The notes under the pieces: model-generated
Seen by the model: the letters and a program-made list of their open reading frames with translations, nothing else
Told to the model about the DNA's origin: nothing
Database searches by the model: none
Translations under genes and position numbers: made by a program
In this document: positions 15,974-23,592 of the stretch, piece after piece
Numbering within the stretch: position 1 is the first letter of the stretch
Layout of the letters: each line of letters opens with the position of its first letter
NCBI GenBank assembly: GCA_050743365.1
Contig: JBOGFI010000037.1
Span: 1 to 49,570 of the forward strand
DNA length: 49,570 nt
Origin: JBOGFI01 sp050743365
GTDB lineage: Bacteria > Actinomycetota > Acidimicrobiia > IMCC26256 > JACDBD01
Reading direction: 5' to 3'

Positions 15974-16920
15974 GGTTCGGGGTCGTCGTCCCGAGCTACG
16001 GGCGCCTCGGCGACCCCGAGGCGGTGGCCCGCCTGATCGTGGCGGCCGAGCGGCTCGGCTACGAGGGCGCGTGGTTCGCCGACCACGTGGTGGTGCCCGA
16101 CTACGCCACCGGGTGGCTGCCGCCGCCGATTCTCGAGCCCCTTTCGACCTGTGCGTTCGGCGCCGGGCTCACCTCTCGGCTGCGCTTCGGGGTCGACGTC
16201 CTGGTCGCGGCGTACCGGCACCCGCTCGTGCTCGCGTCGACGGCTGCCACCATCGACCGGCTCTCCCGCGGACGGCTGGTGGTCGGCGTCGGCGTGGGCT
16301 ACCTGGAGGGCGAGTTCGCCGCCTTGGGCGTCCCGTACGAGCAGAGGGGCGACATCACCGACGAGCACCTCCGACTGCTGCGCGACGCGTGGACGACGTC
16401 GGGACCGGTCGGCGGCGTGCATCCCGGCGTGCAGCCCGAGGCGCCCGGCGTCCCGCTCTGGGTCGGGGGCAACATCACCCGCGCCCTGCGGCGCGCCGCC
16501 GAGCTCGGCGACGGCTGGCATCCGCTCTGGCCCACGCCCGAGGACTACGCGGGCGGACGCCGGCGCATCGACGAGCTGCGCGCCCGGGCCGGGATCGCCC
16601 GGCCGTTCACGTTCTCCTACTCGTGCCCGCTCGGGCGCGTGCTCGATCGGCCCCGCGACGACTGGGGCGACGTGGCCGACCCCCGCCCGACCCGGCCCGA
16701 GTTCGGCTACGTGCCGCCGCTCCCGCGCGCCGGCGGCGGGCGCCCGCGCTTCACCGGCACGCCCGAGCAGCTGGCCGACGACGTCGCCGTCTTCGCCGCC
16801 GCCGGAGTGGAGCACCTGACGCTGCGCTTCTGGACGTCGGGCGTCGACCTCGACGCCGCCGGCGTCGAGGCGCAGATGGATGCCTTCGCGACCGAGGTCA
16901 TGCCAGAGTTCGGGTCGTGA
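15970..16920 (+). CDS. LLM-class F420-dependent oxidoreductase
   Basis: 316 residues from GTG (VRFGVVVPSYGRLGDPEAVARLIVAAERLGYEGAWFADHVVVPDY). This is a bacterial luciferase-like TIM barrel with LSRGRLVVGVGVGYLEGEFAALGVPYEQRGDITDEHL and PLWVGGNITRALRRAAELGDGWHPL, the blocks seen in the actinobacterial F420 group. It transfers hydride between F420H2 and an unidentified organic substrate. Its start overlaps the upstream stop, and its own stop (TGA) overlaps the GTG of the next gene, consistent with a four-gene operon beginning at the HxlR gene. Confidence 0.9.
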   Translation: MRFGVVVPSYGRLGDPEAVARLIVAAERLGYEGAWFADHVVVPDYATGWLPPPILEPLSTCAFGAGLTSRLRFGVDVLVAAYRHPLVLASTAATIDRLSRGRLVVGVGVGYLEGEFAALGVPYEQRGDITDEHLRLLRDAWTTSGPVGGVHPGVQPEAPGVPLWVGGNITRALRRAAELGDGWHPLWPTPEDYAGGRRRIDELRARAGIARPFTFSYSCPLGRVLDRPRDDWGDVADPRPTRPEFGYVPPLPRAGGGRPRFTGTPEQLADDVAVFAAAGVEHLTLRFWTSGVDLDAAGVEAQMDAFATEVMPEFGS

Positions 16921-17540
16921 CCGTGACGTCCGAGGACATCGTGGTCGCGGCCGAGCTGTGCTCCACCACGTTGGGGCAGGCCGACGACGCCGACTGGGAC
17001 GCGACCGCCGGCGTGCTCGACTGGACGTGCAAGCACACCCTCGACCACATCGCGAATACGTCGATCTTCTACGCCACCGCCCTCGCCAGCCGGGCGAAGG
17101 GCCCGACGCCGAAGGTCCGCAACGGCGACCCCGCCGCCCCGGTCGGGATCCTGCTGAGCGTCGTGCCCGCGGCCGCCTCGATCCTCGCCGAGGTCGCGAA
17201 GGCCGCGGGGCACGAAGCGCGCGGTTGGCATCCCGCCGGGGTCGCCGACGCCGAGGGCTTTCTCGCCATGGGTTGCGACGAGGTCCTGGTGCACACGGCC
17301 GACATTGCCGCCGGCCTCGGCGTGGGGTTCGCCGCCCCCGTCGACCTCTGCCAGCGCGTCGTAGCCCGGCTGTTCCCGTGGGCGCCGATCGACACCGAGC
17401 CGTGGTCGACACTGTGGTGGGCCAACGGGCGCGCCCCCCTCGGCGACCGTCCCCGTCTCGATCCCGACTGGTACTGGCACTGCGCCCCGCTCGCCGAGTG
17501 GGACGGCACCGTCAAGCGACGCTCGGCCCCCCCGGGCTGA
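16917..17540 (+). CDS. DinB/maleylpyruvate isomerase N-domain family protein
   Basis: 207 residues from GTG 16917. VTSEDIVVAAELCSTTLGQADDADWDATAGVLDWTCKHTLDHIANTSIFYATALASRAKG has the W-x-C-x-x-T-x-D-H-I pattern of the mycothiol-dependent maleylpyruvate isomerase/DinB four-helix bundle, and the metal-binding His is in LDHIAN. A second His-rich helix (DEVLVHTADIAAGLG) supplies further ligands. Members use mycothiol or related thiols with a divalent metal. The substrate is unknown. It is the last gene of the operon from 15148 and is followed by the convergent repeat element. Confidence 0.8.
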   Translation: MTVTSEDIVVAAELCSTTLGQADDADWDATAGVLDWTCKHTLDHIANTSIFYATALASRAKGPTPKVRNGDPAAPVGILLSVVPAAASILAEVAKAAGHEARGWHPAGVADAEGFLAMGCDEVLVHTADIAAGLGVGFAAPVDLCQRVVARLFPWAPIDTEPWSTLWWANGRAPLGDRPRLDPDWYWHCAPLAEWDGTVKRRSAPPG

Positions 17541-17561
17541 CGAACGTCTTTGGGAACTACA

Positions 17562-17684
17562 TAGGAAGGCGTAGGAAGGCCTGCCAGCGCGTTCCTGGCC
17601 GCCAGGATTGCGCGGGAGTGGCGAGCGGCCCGGAGCGCGGCGGCAGGTACCCTGCCGCCGAGCGAGCGCGACCAGGAATGAGGG
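17562..17684. repeat. Convergent-junction repeat, copy A (long form)
   Basis: Fills the gap between the stop codons of two convergent genes. The left end has TAGGAAGGC twice (17562-17570 and 17572-17580), then CCTGCCAGC. The right end is GAGCGAGCGCGACC then AGGAATGAGGG. In between are the palindrome CCTGGC-C-GCCAGG and a 9-bp stem GGCGGCAGG/CCTGCCGCC around TAC (17639-17659). The same left and right ends occur at 32400 and 43681. Hairpins between converging stops suggest a two-way transcription terminator or a REP-like element. Confidence 0.65.
17639..17659. terminator. Candidate bidirectional terminator hairpin
   Basis: Perfect 9-bp inverted repeat with a 3-nt loop (TAC), placed between convergent genes inside repeat copy A. 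It has no U-run on either strand, so intrinsic termination is plausible but unproven. Confidence 0.4.
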
Positions 17685-18050
17685 TCAGTTCCAGACGCCC
17701 GCCGGCAACAGCCCGCCCGGGTCGTCGGGCGCCAGGTAGGCGGCGAACAGCTCGTCGGCCCAGTCGCCGGGCGTCGAGGCCGGCTCGAAGCCGAGCACGT
17801 GGGCGAGCGTGCGGCCCTCGTCCCAGGCCCGCAGCAGATCGGCGACGGCGGCGAGGGAGTAGCCCCGACCCCGGAGCCGGGCGATGGCCCCGAGGCGGCG
17901 AAGGTGCTCCTCGCCGTAGTAACCGGTCCGGCCCCGGAGGCGGGGGGGCGGGAGCAGGCCGGCGGTCTGGTGGGCCCGGATGGTGCGCGTGGTGAGCCCG
18001 GCCCGCCGGGCGAGCTCGTCGACGGTGAGCCCGTACGTTGCCATATCCAT
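17685..18050 (-). CDS. MerR-family transcriptional regulator
   Basis: 121 residues from ATG 18050. TYGLTVDELARRAGLTTRTIRAHQTAGLLPPPRLRGRTGYYGEEHLRRLGAIARLRGRGYSLAAVADLLRAWDEG is a full MerR winged helix with the usual R-T-I-R-x-x-x-x-x-G-L-L-P-P and G-Y-Y signature. A short effector tail of about 45 residues follows, with no metal-binding cysteines, so it is not a classic metal sensor. It is divergent from the SCO6745-like gene with only 22 bp between starts, so the two promoters must overlap. A second in-frame ATG two codons in is an alternative start. Confidence 0.9.
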   Translation of the reverse strand: MDMATYGLTVDELARRAGLTTRTIRAHQTAGLLPPPRLRGRTGYYGEEHLRRLGAIARLRGRGYSLAAVADLLRAWDEGRTLAHVLGFEPASTPGDWADELFAAYLAPDDPGGLLPAGVWN

Positions 18051-18072
18051 TGTTACATAATATCGTGCAAGT
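18051..18072. promoter_or_regulatory. Overlapping divergent promoters, MerR / SCO6745-like
   Basis: The 22-bp gap (TGTTACATAATATCGTGC then AAGT) is strikingly AT-rich for this sequence and contains -10-like TAATAT and, on the other strand, ATTATGTAAC. With so little space, at least one transcript is probably leaderless. The MerR protein is the obvious candidate regulator. Confidence 0.4.
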
Positions 18073-18924
18073 ATGTCGTCCCGCGGAGCCGCCCCCGGCG
18101 ACCGGGTGAGCGAGGTCAGCCGCCGCCTGCGGTCACGCTGCGACGCCATCCTGGCCGCGGTCTGGTTCATGCCCGAGGCCCGGACCGGCTTCACCGACCT
18201 CGGCCTCTCGCCGGCCGCGAGCGGGCTCGGGGGCCGGGTCGCCTGCCTGGGCCCGGTACGGGGCGAGGTCGCAGCGGCCGTGGTCGCGCCCATGCACCCG
18301 GCACCTGTCGTGGCCGCGGTCGAGGAGGCCTGGCGGGTGACCGACCCGCCCGCGCTGCTCCAGGCTCGGCTGCACGCCGCCACCGCTCATCTCGGACGCG
18401 TGATCGGCGAGGAGCCGCCCGGCATCGAGCGGGCCGTCGAGCTCTTGCGCCCGGTCGCGACCGCCGGCACCACCGAGGGCCACGCCGTGTACGCGGGGCT
18501 GCGCTCGCTGCCGTGGCCAGGTACTCCGCTCGGCGACCTGTGGCGCGCCTGCGACATGGTGCGCGAGCGGCGCGGCGGCTCGCACCTCAACGCCTGGACC
18601 GCGGCGGGACTCGACCCGGTGGAGCTGCTGCTCCTGACCGAGGGCTGGCGCGCCACGCCGAACCCCGGGTCGGCGGGGCCGGCGGAGATGGGCTGGCCCC
18701 CGGCCGACGCGGCCGCCGGGCTCGAGCGCCTTCGGGCGCGCGGCCTGGTGCACGAGGCCGGCCGGCCCACCGAGGCCGGCCGCCGACTGCGCGACGACGT
18801 CGAGCTCGCCACCGACCGCCAGGAGCGGGCACTGGTCGAGGCGCTCGGCGACGACGTCGACGAGCTCTTCGGCCTCCTCGCCCCTTGGGCTCGGGCGGTC
18901 GTGGCCGGCGCCGGTGCACAATGA
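18073..18924 (+). CDS. SCO6745-like family protein
   Basis: 283 residues. The N-terminal helical part (SRRLRSRCDAILAAVWFMPEARTGFTDLGLSPAASGLGGRVACLGPVRGEVAAAVVAPMHPAPVV) and the C-terminal winged-helix-like part (DPVELLLLTEGWR...GLVHEAGRPTEAGRRLRDDVE) match the actinobacterial SCO6745 family. I know no established enzymatic role for the family; the C-terminal half looks like a helix-turn-helix without obvious DNA-contact residues. It is divergent from MerR and followed by a mycothiol-type gene 24 bp downstream, so it is probably under MerR control. Confidence 0.8.
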   Translation: MSSRGAAPGDRVSEVSRRLRSRCDAILAAVWFMPEARTGFTDLGLSPAASGLGGRVACLGPVRGEVAAAVVAPMHPAPVVAAVEEAWRVTDPPALLQARLHAATAHLGRVIGEEPPGIERAVELLRPVATAGTTEGHAVYAGLRSLPWPGTPLGDLWRACDMVRERRGGSHLNAWTAAGLDPVELLLLTEGWRATPNPGSAGPAEMGWPPADAAAGLERLRARGLVHEAGRPTEAGRRLRDDVELATDRQERALVEALGDDVDELFGLLAPWARAVVAGAGAQ

Positions 18925-18948
18925 CCCCCGGCCGAGAAGGGGGATCGC

Positions 18949-19767
18949 ATGGGCGAGAGCGACCGGGAGCTGGTTGACCGGCTCGAGGAGGTCTGGCGGT
19001 CCGTCGAGCAACTCTGCGCCGGGCTCGACGAGGCGGAGTGGAAGACGGAGACCGAGTGCCCGGGCTGGAGCGTGCAGGACAACATCGCCCACCTCATCGG
19101 CATCGAGTCGACGATCATGGGCCGCGCCGCGCCCGACCACACGCCGCCCGAACTGCCCCACATCAAGAACGACGTCGGCCGGCGGAACGAGGTCTGGGTC
19201 GACTCCCGCCGCGACCGCTCGGGCGCCGAGGTGCTCGCGGAGTTCCGCGGGATCATTGATCAGCGACTGACCACGCTGCGGCGGATGACCGATGCGGACT
19301 TCGGCGCCGAGTCGTGGACGCCCGCCGGCCCCGGCACGGTCCGCGACTTGCTGCCGTTCCGAATCTTCGACTCATGGGCGCACGAGCAGGACATCCGCCG
19401 GGCGCTCGACCGCCCCGGGAACCTCGACACCCCCGTGGGCGGCCTGTCGCTCGATCGCGTTGCAGGTGCCATGCCGTTCGTGGTCGGGAAGAAGGTGAAG
19501 CCGCCCGACGGCACAACCGTCGTTTTCGACGTCACCGGGCCCGCCGGCCGCGTCGTGTCTGTCGGGATGGACGGCGGTCGGGGGAAGGCCCTCGACGAGG
19601 CACCCACCGACCCCTCGGTGCGCCTGACGATGGACACCGACACCTTCGTCCGCCTCGGTATGGGCCGCGGCGACCCCGCCGAGATCCTCGCGAGCGGTGC
19701 CGTGCAACTCGACGGCGACGAGCCTCTCGGCCGGAAGATCGTCGAGGAGATGAACTTCCTGTTCTGA
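18949..19767 (+). CDS. maleylpyruvate isomerase family mycothiol-dependent enzyme
   Basis: 272 residues. LVDRLEEVWRSVEQLCAGLDEAEWKTETECPGWSVQDNIAHLIGIESTIMG carries the W-x-x-x-T-x-C-P-G-W-S-V-x-D-x-x-A-H-L signature; His of AHLIG and His in FDSWAHEQDIRRAL form the metal site. A C-terminal SCP2-like domain (VFDVTGPAGRVVSVGMDGGRGKALDE...DGDEPLGRKIVEEMNFLF) completes the usual two-domain architecture. Mycothiol use is inferred from family and from actinobacterial context. The ATG at 18949 follows an AGAAGGGG Shine-Dalgarno-like stretch. Confidence 0.92.
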   Translation: MGESDRELVDRLEEVWRSVEQLCAGLDEAEWKTETECPGWSVQDNIAHLIGIESTIMGRAAPDHTPPELPHIKNDVGRRNEVWVDSRRDRSGAEVLAEFRGIIDQRLTTLRRMTDADFGAESWTPAGPGTVRDLLPFRIFDSWAHEQDIRRALDRPGNLDTPVGGLSLDRVAGAMPFVVGKKVKPPDGTTVVFDVTGPAGRVVSVGMDGGRGKALDEAPTDPSVRLTMDTDTFVRLGMGRGDPAEILASGAVQLDGDEPLGRKIVEEMNFLF

Positions 19768-19778
19768 CCCGACCGCGC

Positions 19779-20819
19779 TCAGAGCGTGAGCTCGGCCATG
19801 ACCTGGAGCGCCTCGGGCTGCTGCGCACCGAGGATCATCGTGGTGATGCCGCTCTCCCGCCACGCGTCGAGCCGCTCGGCAATGCGCTCCTTCGGGCCGA
19901 TCAGCGAGATCTCGTCGACGAGCTCGTCGGGCACGGCGCCCGTCGCCTCGCGTTTCTTGCCGTCGAGGTAGAGGTCCTGGATCTCCCGGGCCGCGGCCTC
20001 GAACCCGTAGCGGCAGGCGAGGGCGTTGTAGAAGTTGCGACCCCGAGCGCCCATGCCGCCGACGTACAGCGCCACCATCGGCTTGACGAAGCCCCGCAGA
20101 GTCTCGACGTCGTCGCCGACGATCACGGTCACGGTCGGCGCCACGTCGAAGCTGTCGAGGCTCTTGCCCCCGCCGGCCTTGGCGAAACCGGCGTCGAGCG
20201 TGGCGCCGTAGGTGTCCTTCAACCGGTAGGGCGAGAAGAAGATCGGCAGCCACCCGTCGGCGATCTCGGCCGCCAGCTCGACGTTCTTGGGCCCGATGGC
20301 GGCGAGGTAGACGGGGACGTCGGACCGCTTCGGGTGCACGATGATCTTGAGTGGCTTGCCCAGCCCGGTGGCGCCCTCGCCGCGGTAGGGGATGTCGTAG
20401 TGCGGCCCGTGGTGCTCGAGCGGCTCCTCGCGCCGGAGGATCGCGCGGACGATCTCGACGTACTCACGCGTCTTCGCCAGCGGCTTGCCGTACGCCTGGC
20501 CGTGCCAGCCCTCCACGACCTGGGGGCCCGACAGGCCCAGGCCGAGCAGGAAGCGCCCGCCGCTCATGAGGTCGAGCGTGGCCGCGGTCATGGCGGTCAT
20601 CGCCGGGCTGCGCGCCGGCATCTGCATGATCGCCGAGCCCACGTTGAGCCGCTCGGTGTGGGCGGCGAGCCAGGTCAGCGGCGTGATGCAGTCGGTGCCG
20701 TAGGCCTCCGCCGTCCACGCCGAGTGGAACCCGAGTCGGTCGGCCTCCTGTGCGAGGTCGACCGCGCCGGCGAGGCCTGAGCCCCAGTCCTGGTAGCCGA
20801 AGTTGATCCCGAGGCGCAT
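19779..20819 (-). CDS. LLM-class F420-dependent oxidoreductase
   Basis: 346 residues from ATG 20819 (MRLGINFGYQDWGSGLAGAVDLAQEADRLGFHSAWTAEAYGTDCITPLTWLAAHTERLNVGSAIMQMPARSP). The motif TERLNVGSAIMQMPARSPAMTAMTAATLDLMSGGRFLLGLGLSGPQVVEGWHG, and IPVYLA-type segment VPVYLAAIGPKNVELAAEIADGWLPIFFSP, are characteristic of F420-dependent luciferase-like monooxygenase/dehydrogenase proteins. An upstream in-frame ATG eight codons earlier is less likely because the family begins at MRLG. The substrate is unknown. It converges with the mycothiol-type gene, with only 11 bp between stops. Confidence 0.92.
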   Translation of the reverse strand: MRLGINFGYQDWGSGLAGAVDLAQEADRLGFHSAWTAEAYGTDCITPLTWLAAHTERLNVGSAIMQMPARSPAMTAMTAATLDLMSGGRFLLGLGLSGPQVVEGWHGQAYGKPLAKTREYVEIVRAILRREEPLEHHGPHYDIPYRGEGATGLGKPLKIIVHPKRSDVPVYLAAIGPKNVELAAEIADGWLPIFFSPYRLKDTYGATLDAGFAKAGGGKSLDSFDVAPTVTVIVGDDVETLRGFVKPMVALYVGGMGARGRNFYNALACRYGFEAAAREIQDLYLDGKKREATGAVPDELVDEISLIGPKERIAERLDAWRESGITTMILGAQQPEALQVMAELTL

Positions 20820-20868
20820 GGGCGGAATCGTCGCGCACACTCGACCGGACGGTCGAGAGGACGAGGGA

Positions 20869-21441
20869 TCAGCCGGCTCGTCCCGGGTCCCCCACGAGCC
20901 GGAGCCCCGCTCGGCTCAGCGAGAACATCACCATCGTCTCGCTGCGCCCGGCGCAGCGCTCCGGTGCGGGCACCTCTCCCTCGCGCCGGAACCGGGCCTT
21001 CTCGGCCACGCGCTGCGAGGCGCGGTTGCGCACGTCGGCCTGGAGCTCGAGTCGGGCGAAGCCGAGATCGCACAGCACCCACGGCGCCAAGAGCCGCACG
21101 CCGCGCGCGGCGGTGCCCCGGCCGCGCGCTCCCCGCTTCACCCAGTAGCCCACCTCGGCCACGCCGGCGTCGCGATCGAGGCGCACCAGCCCGATCGAAC
21201 CGAGCAGCTCACCGGTGGCGGTGTCGACGATCACGAAGACGGCGCCCGCACCGCCCCTCCACGCGCGCGCCGACTCCTCGACGTGCCGGACGGCATGGGC
21301 GCGCTTGTACGGCCACGGGACCGTCGTGAAACGGGAGATCTCACGGTCCTGGCACGCCTCGAAGATGGCGTCGACGTCGCCGGGAGCCGGCGGTCGGAGT
21401 GCCACGACCCCGTCGTCGAGCTCGGGAGCCTCGAGCCGCAT
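20869..21441 (-). CDS. GNAT N-acetyltransferase (RimJ/RimL type)
   Basis: 190 residues. LDDGVVALRPPAPGDVDAIFEACQDREISRFTTVPWPYKRAHAVRHVEES followed by GELLGSIGLVRLDRDAGVAEVGYWVKRGARGRGTAARGVRLLAPWVLCDLGFARLELQADVRNRASQRVAEKARFRREGEV has the acetyl-CoA pyrophosphate loop R-G-R-G-T-A and the N-x-x-S-x-R-V-A-E-K-x-x-F block of RimJ/RimL-like acetyltransferases, which modify protein N-termini or small amines. It shares orientation with the luciferase-like gene, 50 bp upstream of it. Confidence 0.88.
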   Translation of the reverse strand: MRLEAPELDDGVVALRPPAPGDVDAIFEACQDREISRFTTVPWPYKRAHAVRHVEESARAWRGGAGAVFVIVDTATGELLGSIGLVRLDRDAGVAEVGYWVKRGARGRGTAARGVRLLAPWVLCDLGFARLELQADVRNRASQRVAEKARFRREGEVPAPERCAGRSETMVMFSLSRAGLRLVGDPGRAG

Positions 21442-21502
21442 GGGGCCCAGGGTCGCACGCGCGCCGTGGGAGAGGCGCGCGATTTCCCCTTAGGCTGACG
21501 GC

Positions 21503-22501
21503 ATGAGCCTGATCACGAACGTCGTGCACGGCGGCGAGCCCGAGCGGGTCTTCCTGCTCGCCCACGGCCTCGGCGCCGACGAGCGCGACCTGAGTGGACT
21601 GCTGCCCTACCTCGACCCTGACGGGCGTTTCGTCACCGTGCTCCCGCGCGGGCCGGTCGCGGCCCCTCCCGGGTTCGCCTGGTACCAGTGGGGCGAGTCG
21701 GGCGCGTTCGACGCCGAGGGCTTCCGGTCGAGCCTCGACGAGCTCGACGACCTGCTCGACGAGGCCTGCACCGAGCACGGGCTCGGGCGCGACGAGGCGG
21801 TGGTGGGCGGCTTCTCCCAGGGCGCGGGGATGACGCTCGCGCTCGCCCTTCGTCGCAGCGAGCGGCTCCACCCGGCGGCGGTGCTCGCGATGAGCCCCGC
21901 CGCCCCGGCGCTCGACGCCCTCGACCCCGACTGGGAGGCGGCCAAGGCCATGTCCGTGCTCGTGCAGCACGGCACCGAGGACCCGCTGGTGCCCGTGCAG
22001 CGCAGCCGCGACCTCGCCCGCACCCTCGAGTCGCACGGCGTGCCCGTGACCTATACCGAGTACCCGATGGCCCACCAGGTCGCGCTCGAGAGCGTGCAGC
22101 AGGGCCGGGACTGGCTCGACGCGGTGCGGGCCGGCGAGCAGCCGTCGGAGGTCGTCCCCGAGGACCCGCCCGAGGGCCCGGTCAAGGCGGTGACCACCGC
22201 CACGTTCGACCACGAGGTGCTGGCGGGCGAGCTCCCCGTGATCGTCGACTTCTGGGCGCCGTGGTGTGCCCCGTGCCGCCAGGTGAGCCCGATCGTCGAG
22301 CAGATCGCGATGATGCGCGAGGGGGCCTACAAGGTCGTGAAGGTCAACATCGACGACGAGCCCGCGATCGCCCAGCGCTACGAGGTGCAGAGCATCCCGA
22401 TGATCGGCCTGTTCCGCAACGGCCGCCTCGAGCGCTCCTCCCTGGGCGCCAAGCCGCGCCAGCAGATCGAGGCCGAGCTCGGCATGCTCGTGATCCCGTA
22501 G
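21503..22501 (+). CDS. carboxylesterase-thioredoxin fusion
   Basis: 332 residues. Residues 1-205 are a phospholipase/carboxylesterase-type alpha/beta hydrolase with all three catalytic residues: Ser105 in GGFSQGAGM, Asp160 in HGTEDPLVP and His191 in YPMAHQV. After a Pro/Glu-rich linker (about 211-227), residues 228-332 form a thioredoxin domain with VDFWAPWCAPC (Cys255 and Cys258) and the cis-Pro segment QSIPMIGLF. The active site reads CAPC instead of CGPC. Both domains look intact and lie in a single frame without internal stop. The partner of this unusual pairing is unknown; a reductase for an esterified or thioester substrate is a guess. Cytosolic, no signal peptide. Confidence 0.88.
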   Translation: MSLITNVVHGGEPERVFLLAHGLGADERDLSGLLPYLDPDGRFVTVLPRGPVAAPPGFAWYQWGESGAFDAEGFRSSLDELDDLLDEACTEHGLGRDEAVVGGFSQGAGMTLALALRRSERLHPAAVLAMSPAAPALDALDPDWEAAKAMSVLVQHGTEDPLVPVQRSRDLARTLESHGVPVTYTEYPMAHQVALESVQQGRDWLDAVRAGEQPSEVVPEDPPEGPVKAVTTATFDHEVLAGELPVIVDFWAPWCAPCRQVSPIVEQIAMMREGAYKVVKVNIDDEPAIAQRYEVQSIPMIGLFRNGRLERSSLGAKPRQQIEAELGMLVIP

Positions 22502-22507
22502 CGCTCG

Positions 22508-23572
22508 TCAGCAGACTCGGATCGTCGTCGGCTCGCCGCGTGTGACGCGGCCGACGATCGCCGCAGCCGGGGTGTTGCGCGAGCGGAGCTCGTCGACCAG
22601 ATCGCCCGAGCGGCCGGGCGCCACCGCGAGGAGCAGGCCGCCCGAGGTCTGGGCGTCGGCGAGGAGCAGCTGCTGGGACTCGGGCAGCCCGCCCCAATCC
22701 ACGGTGTCGCTGACGAAGGCATGGTTGCGTTGCGTGCCACCCGCGACCATGTCCGCCGCGAGCAGCTCACGGACGCCGTCGATCACGGGCACTGACGCCG
22801 CGTCGACCTCGGCCGAGACCCCCGACGCCACGAGCATCTCCCGGAGATGCCCGAGCAGGCCGAAACCGGTGACGTCGGTTCCGGCGTGGACCGCGCCACC
22901 GAGCGCGGCGGCGGCATCGCGCGCGCCCGCGTTGAGGGTCGTCATCACGTGGACGGCGTCGTCGAGCACACCCGCGGGCGCGGCGTCGCGCTTCAGCGCG
23001 GTCGAGATCACGCCCAGGCCGATGGGCTTGGTGAGCACGAGCGCGTCGCCCGGAAGGGCGGCGGCGTTGGTGAGCACGCGGGCGGGGTCGACCGTTCCCA
23101 CGACGGCGAGGCCGAACTTGGGCTCGGCGTCGTCGATGGAGTGCCCCCCCGCCACGACCGCGCCGGCGGCGCGCACGACGTCGGCGCCGCCGTCGAGCAC
23201 CCGCGCGAGCAGCTCGAACGGCAGTCCCTCGCGGGGCCAGGCCACCAGGTTGAGGGCGAGCAGCGGCGTCCCGCCCATCGCGTACACGTCGGACAGGGCG
23301 TTGGCGGCGGCGATGCGCCCCCAGTCGTAGGGGTCGTCGACGATCGGGGTGAAGAAGTCGGTCGTCACCACGACGGCCAGGTCGGCGCGCAGCCGGTACA
23401 CCGCGGCGTCGTCGGACGTGTCCAGCCCCACCAGCAGGTCGGGGTCGGCCGGCGGATCGAGCCCGCGCACGAGCCCGAGCACCGTGCGCAGGTCGGCGGG
23501 ACCGAGCTTGCAGGCGCAGCCGGCGCCGTGCGAGAAGCGGGTGAGGCGGACGGGCTCGGCCGCGGTCGTCAC
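22508..23572 (-). CDS. selD: selenide, water dikinase (selenophosphate synthetase)
   Basis: 354 residues from GTG 23572 (VTTAAEPVRLTRFSHGAGCACKLGP). The motif GAGCACK supplies the active-site Cys19 and Lys22, the Cys-type rather than selenocysteine-type enzyme. LVGLDTSDDAAVYRL, VTTDFFTPIVDDPYDWGRIAAANALSDVYAMGGTPLLALNLVAWP and GGHSIDDAEPKFGLAVVG are the ATP/Mg-binding blocks; TDVTGFGLLGHL and QTSGGLLLAV complete the family pattern. It makes selenophosphate from selenide and ATP for selenocysteine or selenouridine synthesis. No selA, selB, selC or mnmH is visible nearby. It converges with the esterase-thioredoxin gene. Confidence 0.94.
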   Translation of the reverse strand: MTTAAEPVRLTRFSHGAGCACKLGPADLRTVLGLVRGLDPPADPDLLVGLDTSDDAAVYRLRADLAVVVTTDFFTPIVDDPYDWGRIAAANALSDVYAMGGTPLLALNLVAWPREGLPFELLARVLDGGADVVRAAGAVVAGGHSIDDAEPKFGLAVVGTVDPARVLTNAAALPGDALVLTKPIGLGVISTALKRDAAPAGVLDDAVHVMTTLNAGARDAAAALGGAVHAGTDVTGFGLLGHLREMLVASGVSAEVDAASVPVIDGVRELLAADMVAGGTQRNHAFVSDTVDWGGLPESQQLLLADAQTSGGLLLAVAPGRSGDLVDELRSRNTPAAAIVGRVTRGEPTTIRVC

Positions 23573-23592
23573 GAGACCGCAGCGTACGACGC

